Positions 1 through 11,100 of a stretch of 64,000 nucleotides of DNA are shown piece after piece. The notes under the pieces are model-generated. The model saw only the letters and a program-made list of their open reading frames with translations, made no database searches and was not told where the DNA came from. How positions within the stretch are numbered: position 1 is the first letter of the stretch; the number at the start of each line of letters is the position of its first letter. This DNA is from Casuarina equisetifolia. Taxonomy: Eukaryota > Streptophyta > Magnoliopsida > Fagales > Casuarinaceae. The translations under genes were made by a program, and so were the position numbers. The stretch lies in the NCBI GenBank assembly GCA_028551475.1, contig CM052361.1:17239274-17303273 (forward strand). The letters are read 5' to 3'.

Positions 1-822
1 AACTACACATCATTTAAATTTGCACAATTTCGTAGATTTTGTTACTATACCCAGAACTTTTTGATAAGCATGTGCTTTCTTTTATGTTCACCAGAGGACC
101 CCTGATTTCCTTGTGTTGAACCATTTTTTCTTAAAATTTTTGGTTCGGCTGAGCACAAAGCAATGCTCCTAGATCCAGACTGGACTAACTGGTTGAACTG
201 ATATGCTAGTCTTACTGGCATTTGGTAAGTTTGATTTTTCTCGTGGGTTGTCTTAGAAAGAGTTTGTATCACTTGGTTTCAAGTGAGCAGGTGTAGGAGG
301 TCAACCTTATTTGAACAGGAAGTGAAAGTGTTATGGACGCAGCAGTATTAAATGTTAGCTGTTGATGTGAGTGCAGCGATCAGATGAAGGATCAGCTACT
401 GCACAATATTCTATTATATCAGAAATGTTTTTTCTTTCTTGTCAAAACATTCATATTATGAACTTTTTCTGGTCATATATAGTTAGGATGCATCAGTAGT
501 AAATAAGACCGTGTTTATATTTTTTCTTTCTTTCTTTCTGATTGTGGATTAAAGCATAGCTGGTGGCTGAGTTACTATTCTAACTTATAATAAAAACCAT
601 GCATTCATTTGTGGGTACTAGTGGTACGAAATGCTATTGTCAGTCCATTTGGCATGGTTTCAGTATTTCATGCACAATAATTACAGATGTCCTGAGTTTA
701 CAACCTGATGATAGTATGAGATGCATAAATATGTATCTTCCATAACTTGCCGTCCATCAATTTCCAAGATCTACTATCTATATTTGATGGCAGGATTTTT
801 GAATCGTGTAAATCAATGACAG
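1..822 (+). other. Intron 3 (3' part) of oxidoreductase copy A
   Basis: No coding region is seen here. The stretch ends in an acceptor (…tgacag) directly before the last exon of copy A. In the paralogues the matching intron is 838 bp (copy B) and 1261 bp (copy C), so exon 3 of copy A should lie just outside the left edge. That is inference from paralogue structure. An AT-rich body and short T tracts fit an intron. Confidence 0.7.
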
Positions 823-1512
823 AATGGAGGTGGACTAGCAGAGTTTGCTGTGACTAAGGAAAGTGTGACAGTGGCCAGACCACCCGAAGTTTCAGCAGCT
901 GAAGCTGTAGGCCTCCCTGTTGCAGGTTTGACAGCTCACCAGGCTCTCACTCAATATGCGGGTGTCAAGCTTGATGGTACTGGCAAGAAGGCAAACATTC
1001 TGATAACTGCCGCTTCAGGCGGCGTGGGTCACTATGCAGTTCAACTGGCTAAGCTAGGAAATGCACATGTGACAGCCACTTGTGGTGCCCGCAACATTCA
1101 ACTTGTCAAGAGCTTAGGGGCTGACGAGGTTCTTGATTACAAGACCCCAGATGGGGCGGCTTTGAGGAGCCCATCTGGTCGAAAATATGATGCCGTTATT
1201 CACTGTGCAACAGGCATTTCTTGGTCTAATTTTGAGCCTAATTTGAGCCCAAATGGGAAGGTAATTGATATTACTCCCGGTCCAAGTGCCTTGCTGACTT
1301 TTGCCCTGAAGAAGCTTACTTTTTCGAAAAAGCAACTGCTGCCACTCCTCTTAGCTCCCAAGGGTGAGAATCTTCATTATCTTGTTAACTTGGTGAAGGA
1401 AGGAAAACTCAAGACAGTAATTGACTCAAAATATCCCCTTGCCAAGGCTAAAGATGCTTGGGCCAAAAGTATTGATGGCCACGCAACAGGGAAGATCATT
1501 GTTGAGCCTTAG
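823..1512 (+). CDS. CEQORH: Quinone oxidoreductase homologue copy A, last exon (partial gene)
   Basis: This is the last exon (690 bp, 229 residues plus stop TAG at 1510-1512) of a medium-chain dehydrogenase/reductase of the chloroplast-envelope quinone oxidoreductase (ceQORH) type. It begins NGGGLAEFAV, the same phase-0 junction as in the three complete paralogues. It carries the Rossmann glycine motif SGGVGHYAVQLAK, the CGARN segment and the LGADEVLDY motif, which contribute to NADPH binding in this family, and the usual C-terminus ending GKIIVEP. Known members reduce alpha,beta-unsaturated ketones with NADPH and sit at the inner envelope of plastids without a classic cleaved transit peptide. 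The first three exons are outside the window. Nothing in the visible exon looks broken. It faces copies B, C and D tail to tail. Confidence 0.9.
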   Translation, partial: NGGGLAEFAVTKESVTVARPPEVSAAEAVGLPVAGLTAHQALTQYAGVKLDGTGKKANILITAASGGVGHYAVQLAKLGNAHVTATCGARNIQLVKSLGADEVLDYKTPDGAALRSPSGRKYDAVIHCATGISWSNFEPNLSPNGKVIDITPGPSALLTFALKKLTFSKKQLLPLLLAPKGENLHYLVNLVKEGKLKTVIDSKYPLAKAKDAWAKSIDGHATGKIIVEP

Positions 1513-2573
1513 GCAAATATAATATGCTTGGAATTTGATGTGCATAATGTAGTAATGAAACGTATGTTTTAAGGCCTTGTATGTTTCATGGTTTCTCTAA
1601 ACATCTGATTTTGTTAAATCTTCGACATTGAGATATAAGTTCTTGTCTCCAAATGGTTTTGAAAACGTGAAATATGAAATAAATTATCTCATCAGAGTTA
1701 AGATCAAGAAAGGCAATCATTGGAGCTTTTGTAGTCTACAAATGCTTAGCTTAGTGGTGAGTAGGTATCATATTGGGGAGTATGCTCTATATGACATTTA
1801 TCAATTAGTAAATGTCAGAAACTTCTCAAGTTGCGAGGTGTTAATGACTTTTGACTTATTGTGGTTCTTAAAACCTCGCGTCATCGAAGAAAATTTGGTT
1901 TTAGATGGAGAAAGCAATAAATGAAACATCTATGGCTGATACTAGTTCAACTTTTTATTTTTGGATTTTCAGTTGCCTATGGAATAATATATGACCCGTG
2001 AACCAACTCGTGTCAATTTCTAATTTTCTACTTCCAGTTTTTGGTTGAATAAGATTTGACTCAAGAGGATAAGATTGCTTGATCATGATTAAAGCGCCGA
2101 TGATGATAGCTCTCAGCAGTAAGAATTAAACTGATGTATGTTGAAAGCAAATTTTGGCCTTGAGTTGGATATTAAGAGTAAGCAATGATATTCGTAAGTT
2201 CTATCTTTCACCACTGGGAGAATGTTATGTATCCCATGTGGCAGAGATCCAGGCATTGGCTCCTTTACAGAGCAGCAAAGTGCATAGAAGCAAAATGCAA
2301 CGGATCCTCTACTATCTATCTTGCCTAACCGGGCAAAAAAGGGGTAAAAAGAGCAAGACCTAGAGCAAGCTATCAAAGGAGTAAGAGCAATCCAAAATTG
2401 TGAGAGCAAAGATAGGAACATCTATGTCAGTCAGATTAGCCTATACTCTTGATGTATTTTGTTAGCTTTTGCATGAAACCAAGACCCTTAACGCTTATGT
2501 CAGAATAATGGCATGGTAAGGGTTGTAAAAGGAACTCTTTTGTAATGTTTTGGGCAGCAATGAAATTGTCTTT
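1513..2573. other. Intergenic, 3' flank of copy A
   Basis: Contains the 3' flank of copy A and AT-rich DNA with only short chance open frames. No gene, RNA gene or recognisable element is supported before the LTR that begins at 2574. Confidence 0.5.
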
Positions 2574-2773
2574 TGTAAGAAAGTGAAAACCTTGAGGGAG
2601 TAAAATAAATTTCTCTATTGTTGTGTAGTTCTTTACATTGTTTGCTATACATTTATAAAGACAGCCTAGCCTAGGAAAGGTAAACCAAATATTTACAATA
2701 ATTACAATGATATTATGCCTAATCATAGGCACTACTATGGTAATGTATTAGGTGAGGCAGCTGTCTATTAACA
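2574..2773 (-). repeat. Left LTR (3' LTR) of the small copia element
   Basis: Bounded by TG and CA on the plus strand (tgtaagaaag … attaaca). It pairs with 4872-5073 and is preceded by target duplication TCTTT. Confidence 0.93.
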
Positions 2774-4871
2774 TTCCCCCTAAAGCTAGAGATTTGAATA
2801 AATCAAATACTCCAAGCTTGGAAAGAAGATGCTAATGTTGTTTGTTGTTGAGTGCCTTAGTGAGTAGGTCAGTAGGTTGTTCCTTGGTTGGTACGTGTTG
2901 TGTAGTAATGATTCCTTATTAAAGCTTTTCTCTGACATAATGACATTCAACTTCAATATGCTTTGTACACTTATGAAATATAGGGTTTGCTGCAATCTTC
3001 TCTGCGGCTTCATTGTCACAATAGAATAATGTTAGACGCTTCATGTAAAAACCAAAATCTTTAAGTAACCCAATGATCTAGATTATTTCACAAGTGGTAA
3101 GTTGCATAGCTCTGTATTCTGCTTCGGCTGATGATAAAGACACAGTGGGTTGTTTTTTTGGAGCGCCATGAAATCAGAGAGTTTCCCAACATTATACAAA
3201 AGCCTGTGGTGGATCTTCTTATCATGGGACATGTGTTGTAATCAGAGTTGCAATATGCTCGCAACTCAAATGGCAAAGATGATCGGAACATGAGACTAAG
3301 GTTTGGGCAACTTTTAAGATATCTGATCACTTTCAGAGCAACTTCCATGTGAGATTGTTTTGGATCATGCATAAACTGGCTAAGAAGTTGAACTGAAAAT
3401 GTGATGTCAAGCCTGGTGAAGGTGAGATAAATCAGTCTTCCAACTAGTTGCTGATAGACTGAAGGATCGTCAAGAGGAGGATCATTCATTTATTCTTTCG
3501 ATCCAGCATCATATTCAAGGCTTGTGAATTTTTTATTCTACTCCATGGGAATCATTGATGGCTTCGAACCAACTAAGCCTGCTTCAGAAATAAGTTCCAA
3601 TGTATACTTTCACTGACTTAACGAAATATCATCTAGAGATTGAGCAATTTCAAGTCCTAAGAAAAACTTTGAGGGACCAAGATTCTTTATGAAGAATGCA
3701 CCATGAAAATATTTTTTGAAGTCTAAAATGGCTGCTTGACTATTCCTGTAATCAAGATATTGTCAACATAAATGAGTAAAGCCACCAAAGAGCTACCTTT
3801 CCTTTTGGTGAACAAGGAGTAATTGTGGTAAGACTAGCTAAAGCCGTATGCAATCAGGGCACCAGTAAACTTGGCATTCCATTACCGAGAAGCTTGCTTC
3901 AACCTATAAAGGGATTTCCATAATCGACAGACAAGATGCTCCCCCTGATTGCGAAATCTAGGAGAAAGCTCCATATATACCTTCTCCGAAAGATCACCAT
4001 GAAGGAAGGCATTCTAGATATCCATCTGATAAAGGGGCTAATGATGGACAGCGGTAATGGTAATAATGAGCCGAATAGTGACATGCTTAGTTGTGGGAGA
4101 GAAAGTATCCTAGTAGTCAATGCCCTTACATTAATTATAGCCCTTGGCAACCAAACGGGCTTTGTAACGTTCAATGGAGCCATCAGCACAATACTTCACC
4201 TTATAAACCCATTTACATCCAATAGGATGATGACCATGGGGTAAAGGAATAGTATCCCAAGTGTGATTAGCCTGAAGGGCAGTAAGTTCAGCATCCATAG
4301 TTGTAATCCAATTGGGGTCTTGGGTGGCCTCATGGTATGTGGTAGGTTCGATGATGGCGGAAATGGAGGCTATGAAGTGTTGGTAAGGGGGGTTGCAGTG
4401 GTGGAGGGAGACATAGTTAGATATCAGGTAAAGGGAGGTTTGGGAAGAGGAAGGTAAGGTAGGGCATATGTAGTCAAAAGTCCAAATAGGAGGGTGAATG
4501 GGATGGCCAGATCGATATAGTGAAGGATCAAGTGGCGTAGTAAAAGGAGCAATAACAGTGTCAATAGGTTGGGGAGGTGAGGTGGGGGAAGGTGGCGATG
4601 CAAGATTAGGGGTGTCCAACGAAAGGTTGGAGGGGAGAGGCGAGGCAATAGGAATTATACCTAAAGGAGATGGTTCAGGGAGATCCACAGGCAATGATGA
4701 GGAAGTGTACATGTCAAGATCTGACATGATGGAGGTGACAACAGGGCCAGGCTGTGTCCAAAGGAGAAGAAGAAGAAAAAAAAAAAAAAAAAAAGGAAAA
4801 ACAGTTTCTTGAAAAACAACATAACAACTAACAAAAATTTTTTGAGATTGAGGGTCATAGACACGATACCA

Positions 4872-5073
4872 TGTAAGAAAGTGAAAACCTTGAGGGAGCA
4901 GAATGAATTTCTCTATTGTTGTGTAGTTCTTTACATTGTTTACTATACATTTATAGAGACATAGCCTAGCCTAAGAAAGGTAAATCAAATATTTACAATA
5001 ATTACAATGATATTGTGCCTAATCCTAAGCATTAATATGGTAATGTATTAGGTGAGGCAGCTGTCTATTAACA
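4872..5073 (-). repeat. Right LTR (5' LTR) of the small copia element
   Basis: Same ends as 2574-2773. It is followed by target duplication TCTTT and bordered on the inner side by the tRNA-Met-type primer site. Confidence 0.93.
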
Positions 5074-5144
5074 TCTTTCTCTCTCCATTAGGTGTTGTCT
5101 GCCTTCTAAGGTAGTGAGGTTTCAATCTCCTTTTGTAGAGCCAA

Positions 5145-5490
5145 GTGCTTTCCCTGTCTTTCTGCACACTAATAGTCATCATAGGTCGAGGGGGAAAGAA
5201 AAGGCTTGTACCCTTTAATCTTGAAGACTACCCTGTACAACATCCCTTAACCAGGGGATTTATCAAGTCTCACAACAAACTGGCATTGGAGCTAGTCATG
5301 GCAGACGAGAGGATCAAGCATCTAGAATTTGAGATGATGGGAATCGATAAGCGGCTTAAAGAGCTTTTCAATTCGATGACACAAATCTTATTGGCGCTTA
5401 ACTCTAAGAATGGCAACTTCAAGAATGAAAGCAGAACAGATAAGGAGGGCGGGAGCTCCTCTTGGAATTCCAATGGCAGGAAAGATATAT
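5145..5490 (+). mobile_element. Possible gypsy gag N-terminal remnant
   Basis: An open stretch encodes a charged, helix-forming segment (MADERIKHLEFEMMGIDKRL followed by a low-complexity Ser/Gly/Asn tail) that resembles the start of plant Ty3/gypsy gag proteins. It ends at an AT microsatellite. It is a fossil with no LTR or neighbouring gag core. A chance open frame is the alternative. Confidence 0.4.
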
Positions 5491-5590
5491 ATATATATCT
5501 GCTAGGTTTACAACTCTCGAGTGTTGAGTTGTTTTCCCCTTTTATTTTATTTTATATAATATTTATATATATATATATATATATATAATA
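5486..5590. repeat. AT-rich microsatellite region
   Basis: Two (AT)n runs (about 5486-5500 and 5564-5587) flank a T-rich stretch. Confidence 0.85.
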
Positions 5591-7629
5591 AAAAAGAAAA
5601 TGGATCAAAATCTCTTGTGCCAATTTAATATCACAATCTCCAACACCCCAAGTCCTCATCCATGAAAATCACATTCAATGTGTTGTCAATATCAACTAGC
5701 TTATGCACTTTCATTGCCACCTTTAGGATGTTAGGAAGCTTGTCTATTGCCATATACAACAACATCTAATCCATTGAATATTGGTATGAATTGTTGTAGA
5801 AGTTTTCTTTTGCCTTATTCGTTCTTATTAACATCAATGTTAGACCTTCTAGTAACTTGGTATTAGTCTATAAGGAACTCCCTTGCCCTTCCTAAAAAAA
5901 GAAAAAAGAAAAAAGAAAAAAAAGAAAATAATAATAATGTACAAGGTGGTCATTTCAGCAACCATGGTGGTGTTAGGAAAGGCAAACCTTAGCTCTACAC
6001 AATGTCAATGTATGGTCAATAAAGATAGGGTAGAGTGCCTTAGGATACATATGCCAAGGGAAGGAGACAACCTTTTCACATTTGTGCATATGCATTTGCC
6101 CATAGGCCATTCATACCATTAAATACAAGCTTTGGTTAGAATATGATCCATTAGGTCCAAGTCCAATCAAACTAGTCAAAGGATAAAGATGCTAGTTCCA
6201 AATGAGTTATACCATTTTTTTTTTATTAAGTGCCTAAAGTAGTTACACCATTGGAAGTATCCTTGTCAAGAGGTGATAACATTTACTACTATTTTGTTAG
6301 TTCCAAAAGGTTAACCCATTTAAGGTTATGTTTTCTTTTTGAGTGCTTTAACTCTTTATAAATAGAGGTTATGAACTTATTTGTAGATAGAACTTAAAGT
6401 ATAAGAAGAAGACTTTTATATTATTTTAGCATTCAAGCATTTACTTTCCTTGTTTTTCACATTTCCAACACTTATTTTACAACTTCATTTTCTTGCTTTT
6501 AATGTTTGCACCTTTTAAATTCATATCTTTACTTATTGTCCTTTAAATTTCATTCAATTTTACTTTCTTGCACCTTTAAATTTAATAACTCTTTACAATT
6601 ATCTTGTTACCAACTTGTTTTAGCCCAAGTTCACTCAATTGTGATATGGATCTTGTGATGGGCATGAGTGAGCTTTGAATAAAAAAGATATGTAAAAATT
6701 TTTTCTTTTCTTTTTTTGTGTTTTGGGGTTTTTTATGAGAAAAGTGAATGTTTGGGTAGAAGGATGGGAGGAAAATGAAAGTATGAAGAATAAAAACAAA
6801 AGATAGATGACAATGAGTTCCAAGATGTAAAGGCAACACCACCAATCTTTGGCAATAATTGGATTAATAATGCAAACGTTGATCACACAACTAAGGGGTT
6901 TCTATTCTTTAAAAAACAAGTATACTTACAATTGAAACAATGCTCCATTTAAATAGGCAGATAAACCTAATTCTAAAAAGATCCTAGTAAATTAGAAATC
7001 CTTAAAACCTAATTCTAGAAAGATCCTAATAAATCAAGAATTCCTAAAATTAAAGAAGTCTTAACAAATCTAAATTCTAACAAATAAGGGAATTCTAAAC
7101 AAATTAGAAATCTGACAAGTATGGAAACCTAGATAAATTAGAAACCTAGAAAATTAAGGAAAACCAAACAAAAGAAAATATTCTCAAACAATAAAGAAAA
7201 CCTATAAAATTAAGGACTCAACAATTATTTAGGAAACCCCCCCATGTTAAAGATTATAGAGATGCTACAGAATATTATTGGGCCGCTTCTTCAACCTTGG
7301 CCTCCTTGGACCCACTGGATTATGTTGTTACTTAAACATGTATTTTATGACACATAACATATGGACTGGGCTATTATATTGCCTACCCACCATGACTTAT
7401 ATCAAATTCTTTCTTCCTACCCTAGTTAAGTTCAAAGAAGCATTCACTTCTCTTATAGAAATAGTGTCTTCGCCATACAATATTATGGTAACCAGATACT
7501 CATAGGATTTAAATGAAGAACATAACAAGATAAATGATAGATCCTTATCATGCACTTTAAAATCTATGTTTTGTAAATCTAAGATAATTTTGTTAAATTC
7601 ATGTAAATTCTTCTCAAGTGAAGTTCCTC
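5591..7629. other. Degenerate intergenic DNA
   Basis: AT-rich, with poly-A and T runs and no supportable gene. At 6330-6480 there is a TATA-like motif (ttataaatag) followed by a pyrimidine-rich stretch that could be a worn LTR promoter, but I find no partner LTR. Confidence 0.4.
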
Positions 7630-7945
7630 TCTCATCTTAAGAGTGCACAATTATTGCTTCAAATATAATGGTGAGTGATTTTGTCATATATATACTTTCA
7701 AGTTTAATCCACAAACCTACGAGGGCCTTTTTGAATGCTACCTCCCTTAACAATAAATCTACAAGGTTCAAAATAATGGTGGCATAAGCCTTTTCCAACA
7801 TCTCATCCTCACCTTTATTTGTTAAAGATTGAGACAGATTGTCTTTCCCTTTCAATGTTGTCAACATCCCTTAATGGCTTAACAAAGCTCTCATCTTAAG
7901 TTTCCACAAATCAAATTGCCATCAGACTTCTTCACACTAGCTATA
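7630..7945 (-). mobile_element. Ty1/copia gag remnant
   Basis: The minus strand encodes a copia gag signature, a FDLWK-type start followed by a segment containing LREVAFKKALVGLW and then KLESIYMTKSL. This is the conserved core of plant copia gag (UBN2 type). It is an isolated fossil with no LTRs seen and is broken. Confidence 0.75.
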
Positions 7946-8889
7946 ATTGTAGCCAATTTCAAAAATTTTATAAACAAAAGATCACAACCAAATAACTCCA
8001 CTACTAGTTTGTTGTAAAAAAAAAAAAACAAGATCTGTAAGGTGTAATAAAAACATTTGTGTTGTGTTCTAGTTAAGCATGGATTGATGTTTAAAACAGA
8101 ATTTTCACAAAACTGAAGATGATGCTTTGAGTATTGGCTAAATGGAAATTAAATAAATAAATATAAAATCCCATAAGAGAACACACAAATTTATATGGTT
8201 TAGCCAATAGTAGCTTACATCCAAAAAGTAAAGTTAAGAGAAATTTCTTACATTACTTGCAAACAATAATGCATAAGTTTTCATAGGATAATTATTTTGT
8301 AATATATCTTTTTCTCACCTTCAATTTCAATCCTTTACTTTCCTTGTTCTTTAATTTCCAAGCCTTTAATCTACTACGTCTATTGTCTTGCATTGAGCTT
8401 TTTATTTGTTCCAACCTAATCTCACTCATTCCATTGCAAATCATATCAAGGTATTTATGGTTTCCCACCTCGAGAGAAAGTCAATTGGGTTGCATGGTTT
8501 AAGCTCTCGTGATATCTTCATTTCATTTTCATCATAGTTCATATATGTGTAAATGATTCTTGAGCATTTTTAATTTTCTATTCTTGTAGTTTTACCATCT
8601 TAGCCAATAACACTATTTAGGAGTTTGTTTGTTAAAAGGATTAGGGCTTTCTCATGTTTGAACAATTTCCATTTAGCATATTAGTGGAGGATTTTTATAT
8701 CTAGTTTCAAATTAGGATGTATGCCAATAGAATGTTGATTGCATAAATGGAAGCTTTTTGTTTGTGTTTGGTTTTGTTGTATAGCCTTGAAGATTCTAGT
8801 AATTTTTGCCATAAAGTTCCAAAATTGTCCCATCATTTAAGTTAGAGTAAACACCATATCTAGGGCTTATATGGTCATTACCAGTGCCA
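7946..8889. other. Degenerate intergenic or retroelement leader DNA
   Basis: AT-rich with no gene. The pyrimidine-rich stretch at 8300-8450 resembles that at 6440-6600 in composition and several short words, which may mark related worn retroelement leaders. Confidence 0.3.
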
Positions 8890-10040
8890 CAATATGCTTG
8901 TAGGGACATCTCTCTTGATTTTATTGAAAGCCTCCTGAAGAAAAGGAAAAGCCTTTTTTTTGCTAGTTATGGATCGATTTACAAAACATGCTCATTGTGT
9001 TAGCCTTGTTTATCCATTCAATGTAAGTGAGATCGCAATAACCCTTATGTTGTTGGAAAGTTACATCGTTTGCTAGCAACAATTGTAAGTTATTTCAATC
9101 CTATATTTTTAAGTGATTTTCAGGAGGAATTGTTCAATAGTCTTATGGTGAAATTGTCAAGAAACATTACCTATTACTCTTAGATAGATGGAAAAATAAA
9201 GAGGGCTAATCAATGCTTGGACCAATGTTTCCATTGTATCAACAATGATAAATTGAAGAAGTGGCATAGGTGACTTCTTTTCGTTGAATGGTAGTATAAT
9301 ACCAATTATCATTCTACTTTGAAAATGACTCCTTTTTAAAGCCTAGTATAGATACCATCTTATGTAGCCACCATATCAAGACTAAGATAAACCTTAGGAC
9401 AAGAATGTTCACAAACTTCAATAAGAGAGGGCACCACAAGCTCAAGTCCTTAGAACTCACCTACAACAAGGGATAAATCAGTACGAGCACCATGCCAATT
9501 CTCACAAATCATAACAAGATTTCTGGTAGTAAACTCATATACTTGCAACTCTAACTCTACTATCAGCTCACTTTATCACAAAATGGGATAGTAAACTATC
9601 TATCAGCTCACTTTATCACAAAATGGGATAGTAAGCTATCTTCATGGTTTTATGGACCTTATGATCCTCTAAAAGGTTGGTATGGTATCTTATAGATTAT
9701 ATCTTCCCCATTTACAAATCCATTTTGTCTTCTATGTTTTTTAGCTAAAGAAAGTGGTCGTTTAGAAATGCAAGATCTGTCTCGGGGTTCTATTGTGTGA
9801 TGTGGAGGGAAGTGCACTAGTTGAACCAATGGCGATTCTCAGTTGTCATACCATAAAGAAGAATAAGCCCCTGTGGTTGAGCTATTGATTCAACGGGCAG
9901 CAACTTATGACGGCACATCAACTTGATAAGTGGCAGCTTATATACATCACCATTATCCCTCATTTCAGCGCAATCCTTGAGAACGAGAATTTCATAGACA
10001 AGGGGTGTATTGTCACATGTGGGAGGGCAATAACTAGAGA
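8890..10040 (+). mobile_element. Ty3/gypsy integrase to C-terminal remnant
   Basis: In succession the plus strand shows the integrase catalytic core region (a DFIE…-type start near 8915), the WYNT-YHST-KMTPF-type segment near 9290-9345, the YGP(Y/F)-type C-terminal barrel near 9650-9690, and the downstream ALVEPMAIL-type tail near 9810, ending near 10035. The order matches the 3' half of a gypsy polyprotein. It is a heavily broken fossil. A 3' LTR may start just after 10010 (tgtcacatgtggg), but no partner LTR is in view. Confidence 0.8.
9561..9640. repeat. 40-bp tandem duplication
   Basis: Two adjacent 40-bp copies (9561-9600 and 9601-9640) starting tatcagctcactttatcaca differ at one base. 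They lie inside the worn gypsy remnant. Confidence 0.95.
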
Positions 10041-11100
10041 AATGGTTAAGACGCAGTTATTGAAGGTTGGTTAAAGGTAGTTACTACATTTGGAGGGACC
10101 ATGGGATTCATACGGAGAACATTCTGTTGTTTTGTTCTTGAAAGCGTTAGTATGGAGATTGTACCGTTTATGGAACTAAGTTCGCCAAACAAAACAAAGG
10201 AAGTACTGCCTTTAGACGTTGAATATAAAGTATTTTTTTTGGCCGAACAACCTTAAATCTTGGTGTTTGTGTGCATGCGTTCTTGTGCTTTTGATCCATT
10301 CAACTGACACTTTGTGCTTTTATTTTGATATTTCAGCGGGATTGAATGATTTCAGATCACATCCATGGGATATATTTAGATCACACCCAAAAAGCCTATG
10401 GATGTGACAGTCTTCCACTGTTACCTTGGTCCCTCATGGCTGCTCGTTGACTCTGCTCCGCCTGGTGGTGTCGGATCTCCAAGCTTCTGGTAGATGACCC
10501 AATGACCTTGGATTTTGTGGGTTTCCCTCTCCGAATATGCGGTTTGCTCCTTTCTTTGACAGAATTGCGACCCCTAAAATGAAGAACCCTTTTGATCATG
10601 GGTGAGTTTTGCCTATCATCAGGCTGTGAATATCATGCTGAATAGACAGCGATTCCGGTGTAAAACTTCCCTCACTGTTTTCTCCCCCTTCCCACGTCTT
10701 ACCTTCTCTGCTGTCGTTTCCACTTATGTCTTACTTTTCCCTTTCCCTCTTGCATGAATCTCCATGATGTTAGAATCAAAACTATGATGTATTGATGGTA
10801 GAAAAAATGTGTTAATAAAATCAAAGAATTGAGTTTGAAATTTGAAAATAAATTTTAATGCTTAGTCTCAATAAGCGTATTATTGCAAAACAAATCAAAC
10901 CGGAGGAATTATATGCAATAGAGAGCAACAACCGTTAAAGCTAAAAGAGCACACCCCATAATATTTATGTTCTAGAATACGAGGTTAAATGCCTCACTTA
11001 ATTGCACAAGCCTACATTACTTTATGTAACTGTAAGATACCCATTCACCATCTTCTTCATGCATACAGGAATTTAACAACGTCGAACATACAACATTTAC
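10041..11100. other. 3' flank of copy B, LTR-like DNA
   Basis: No gene is seen. Positions about 10105-10200 match 16585-16680 in the flank of copy C, so this DNA belongs to the segmental duplication. At 10357-10407 there is a hairpin with 13-bp arms. The 3' part (about 10740-11100) is the 3' untranslated and downstream region of copy B. Confidence 0.5.
10357..10407. other. Inverted repeat, possible hairpin
   Basis: Arms 10357-10369 (tcacatccatggg) and 10395-10407 (cctatggatgtga) pair with one mismatch around a 25-base loop. Confidence 0.7.

Larger units (their letters stand above)
2574..5073 (-). mobile_element. Small Ty1/copia LTR element with intact target duplication
   Basis: A compact copia fossil on the minus strand. 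The LTRs are 2574-2773 and 4872-5073, and in element orientation they run TGTTAATAG…TTCTTACA. The 5-bp target duplication TCTTT lies at 2569-2573 and 5074-5078. Next to the right LTR is a primer site of the methionine-tRNA type (TGGTATCG on minus). Next to the left LTR is a polypurine tract (AGGGGGAA on minus). Coding remnants are the start of reverse transcriptase (around 4130-4500, GCKWVYKVK type) and the end of reverse transcriptase with the start of RNase H (3088-3489). I count about 12 substitutions and one 2-bp gap over 200 aligned LTR bases, so it is fairly young. It is broken in several places and too short to be autonomous. Confidence 0.93.

Noticed and set aside
2096-2135. Box C/D snoRNA-like words (atgatga … ctga)
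   Set aside because: The two boxes are only about 30 bases apart, there is no closing terminal stem, and the words are common in AT-rich DNA.
4424-4812. Several overlapping Pro/Ser or Gly-rich frames on both strands
   Set aside because: They are explained by the low-complexity linker of the copia polyprotein on minus and its reflections in other frames.
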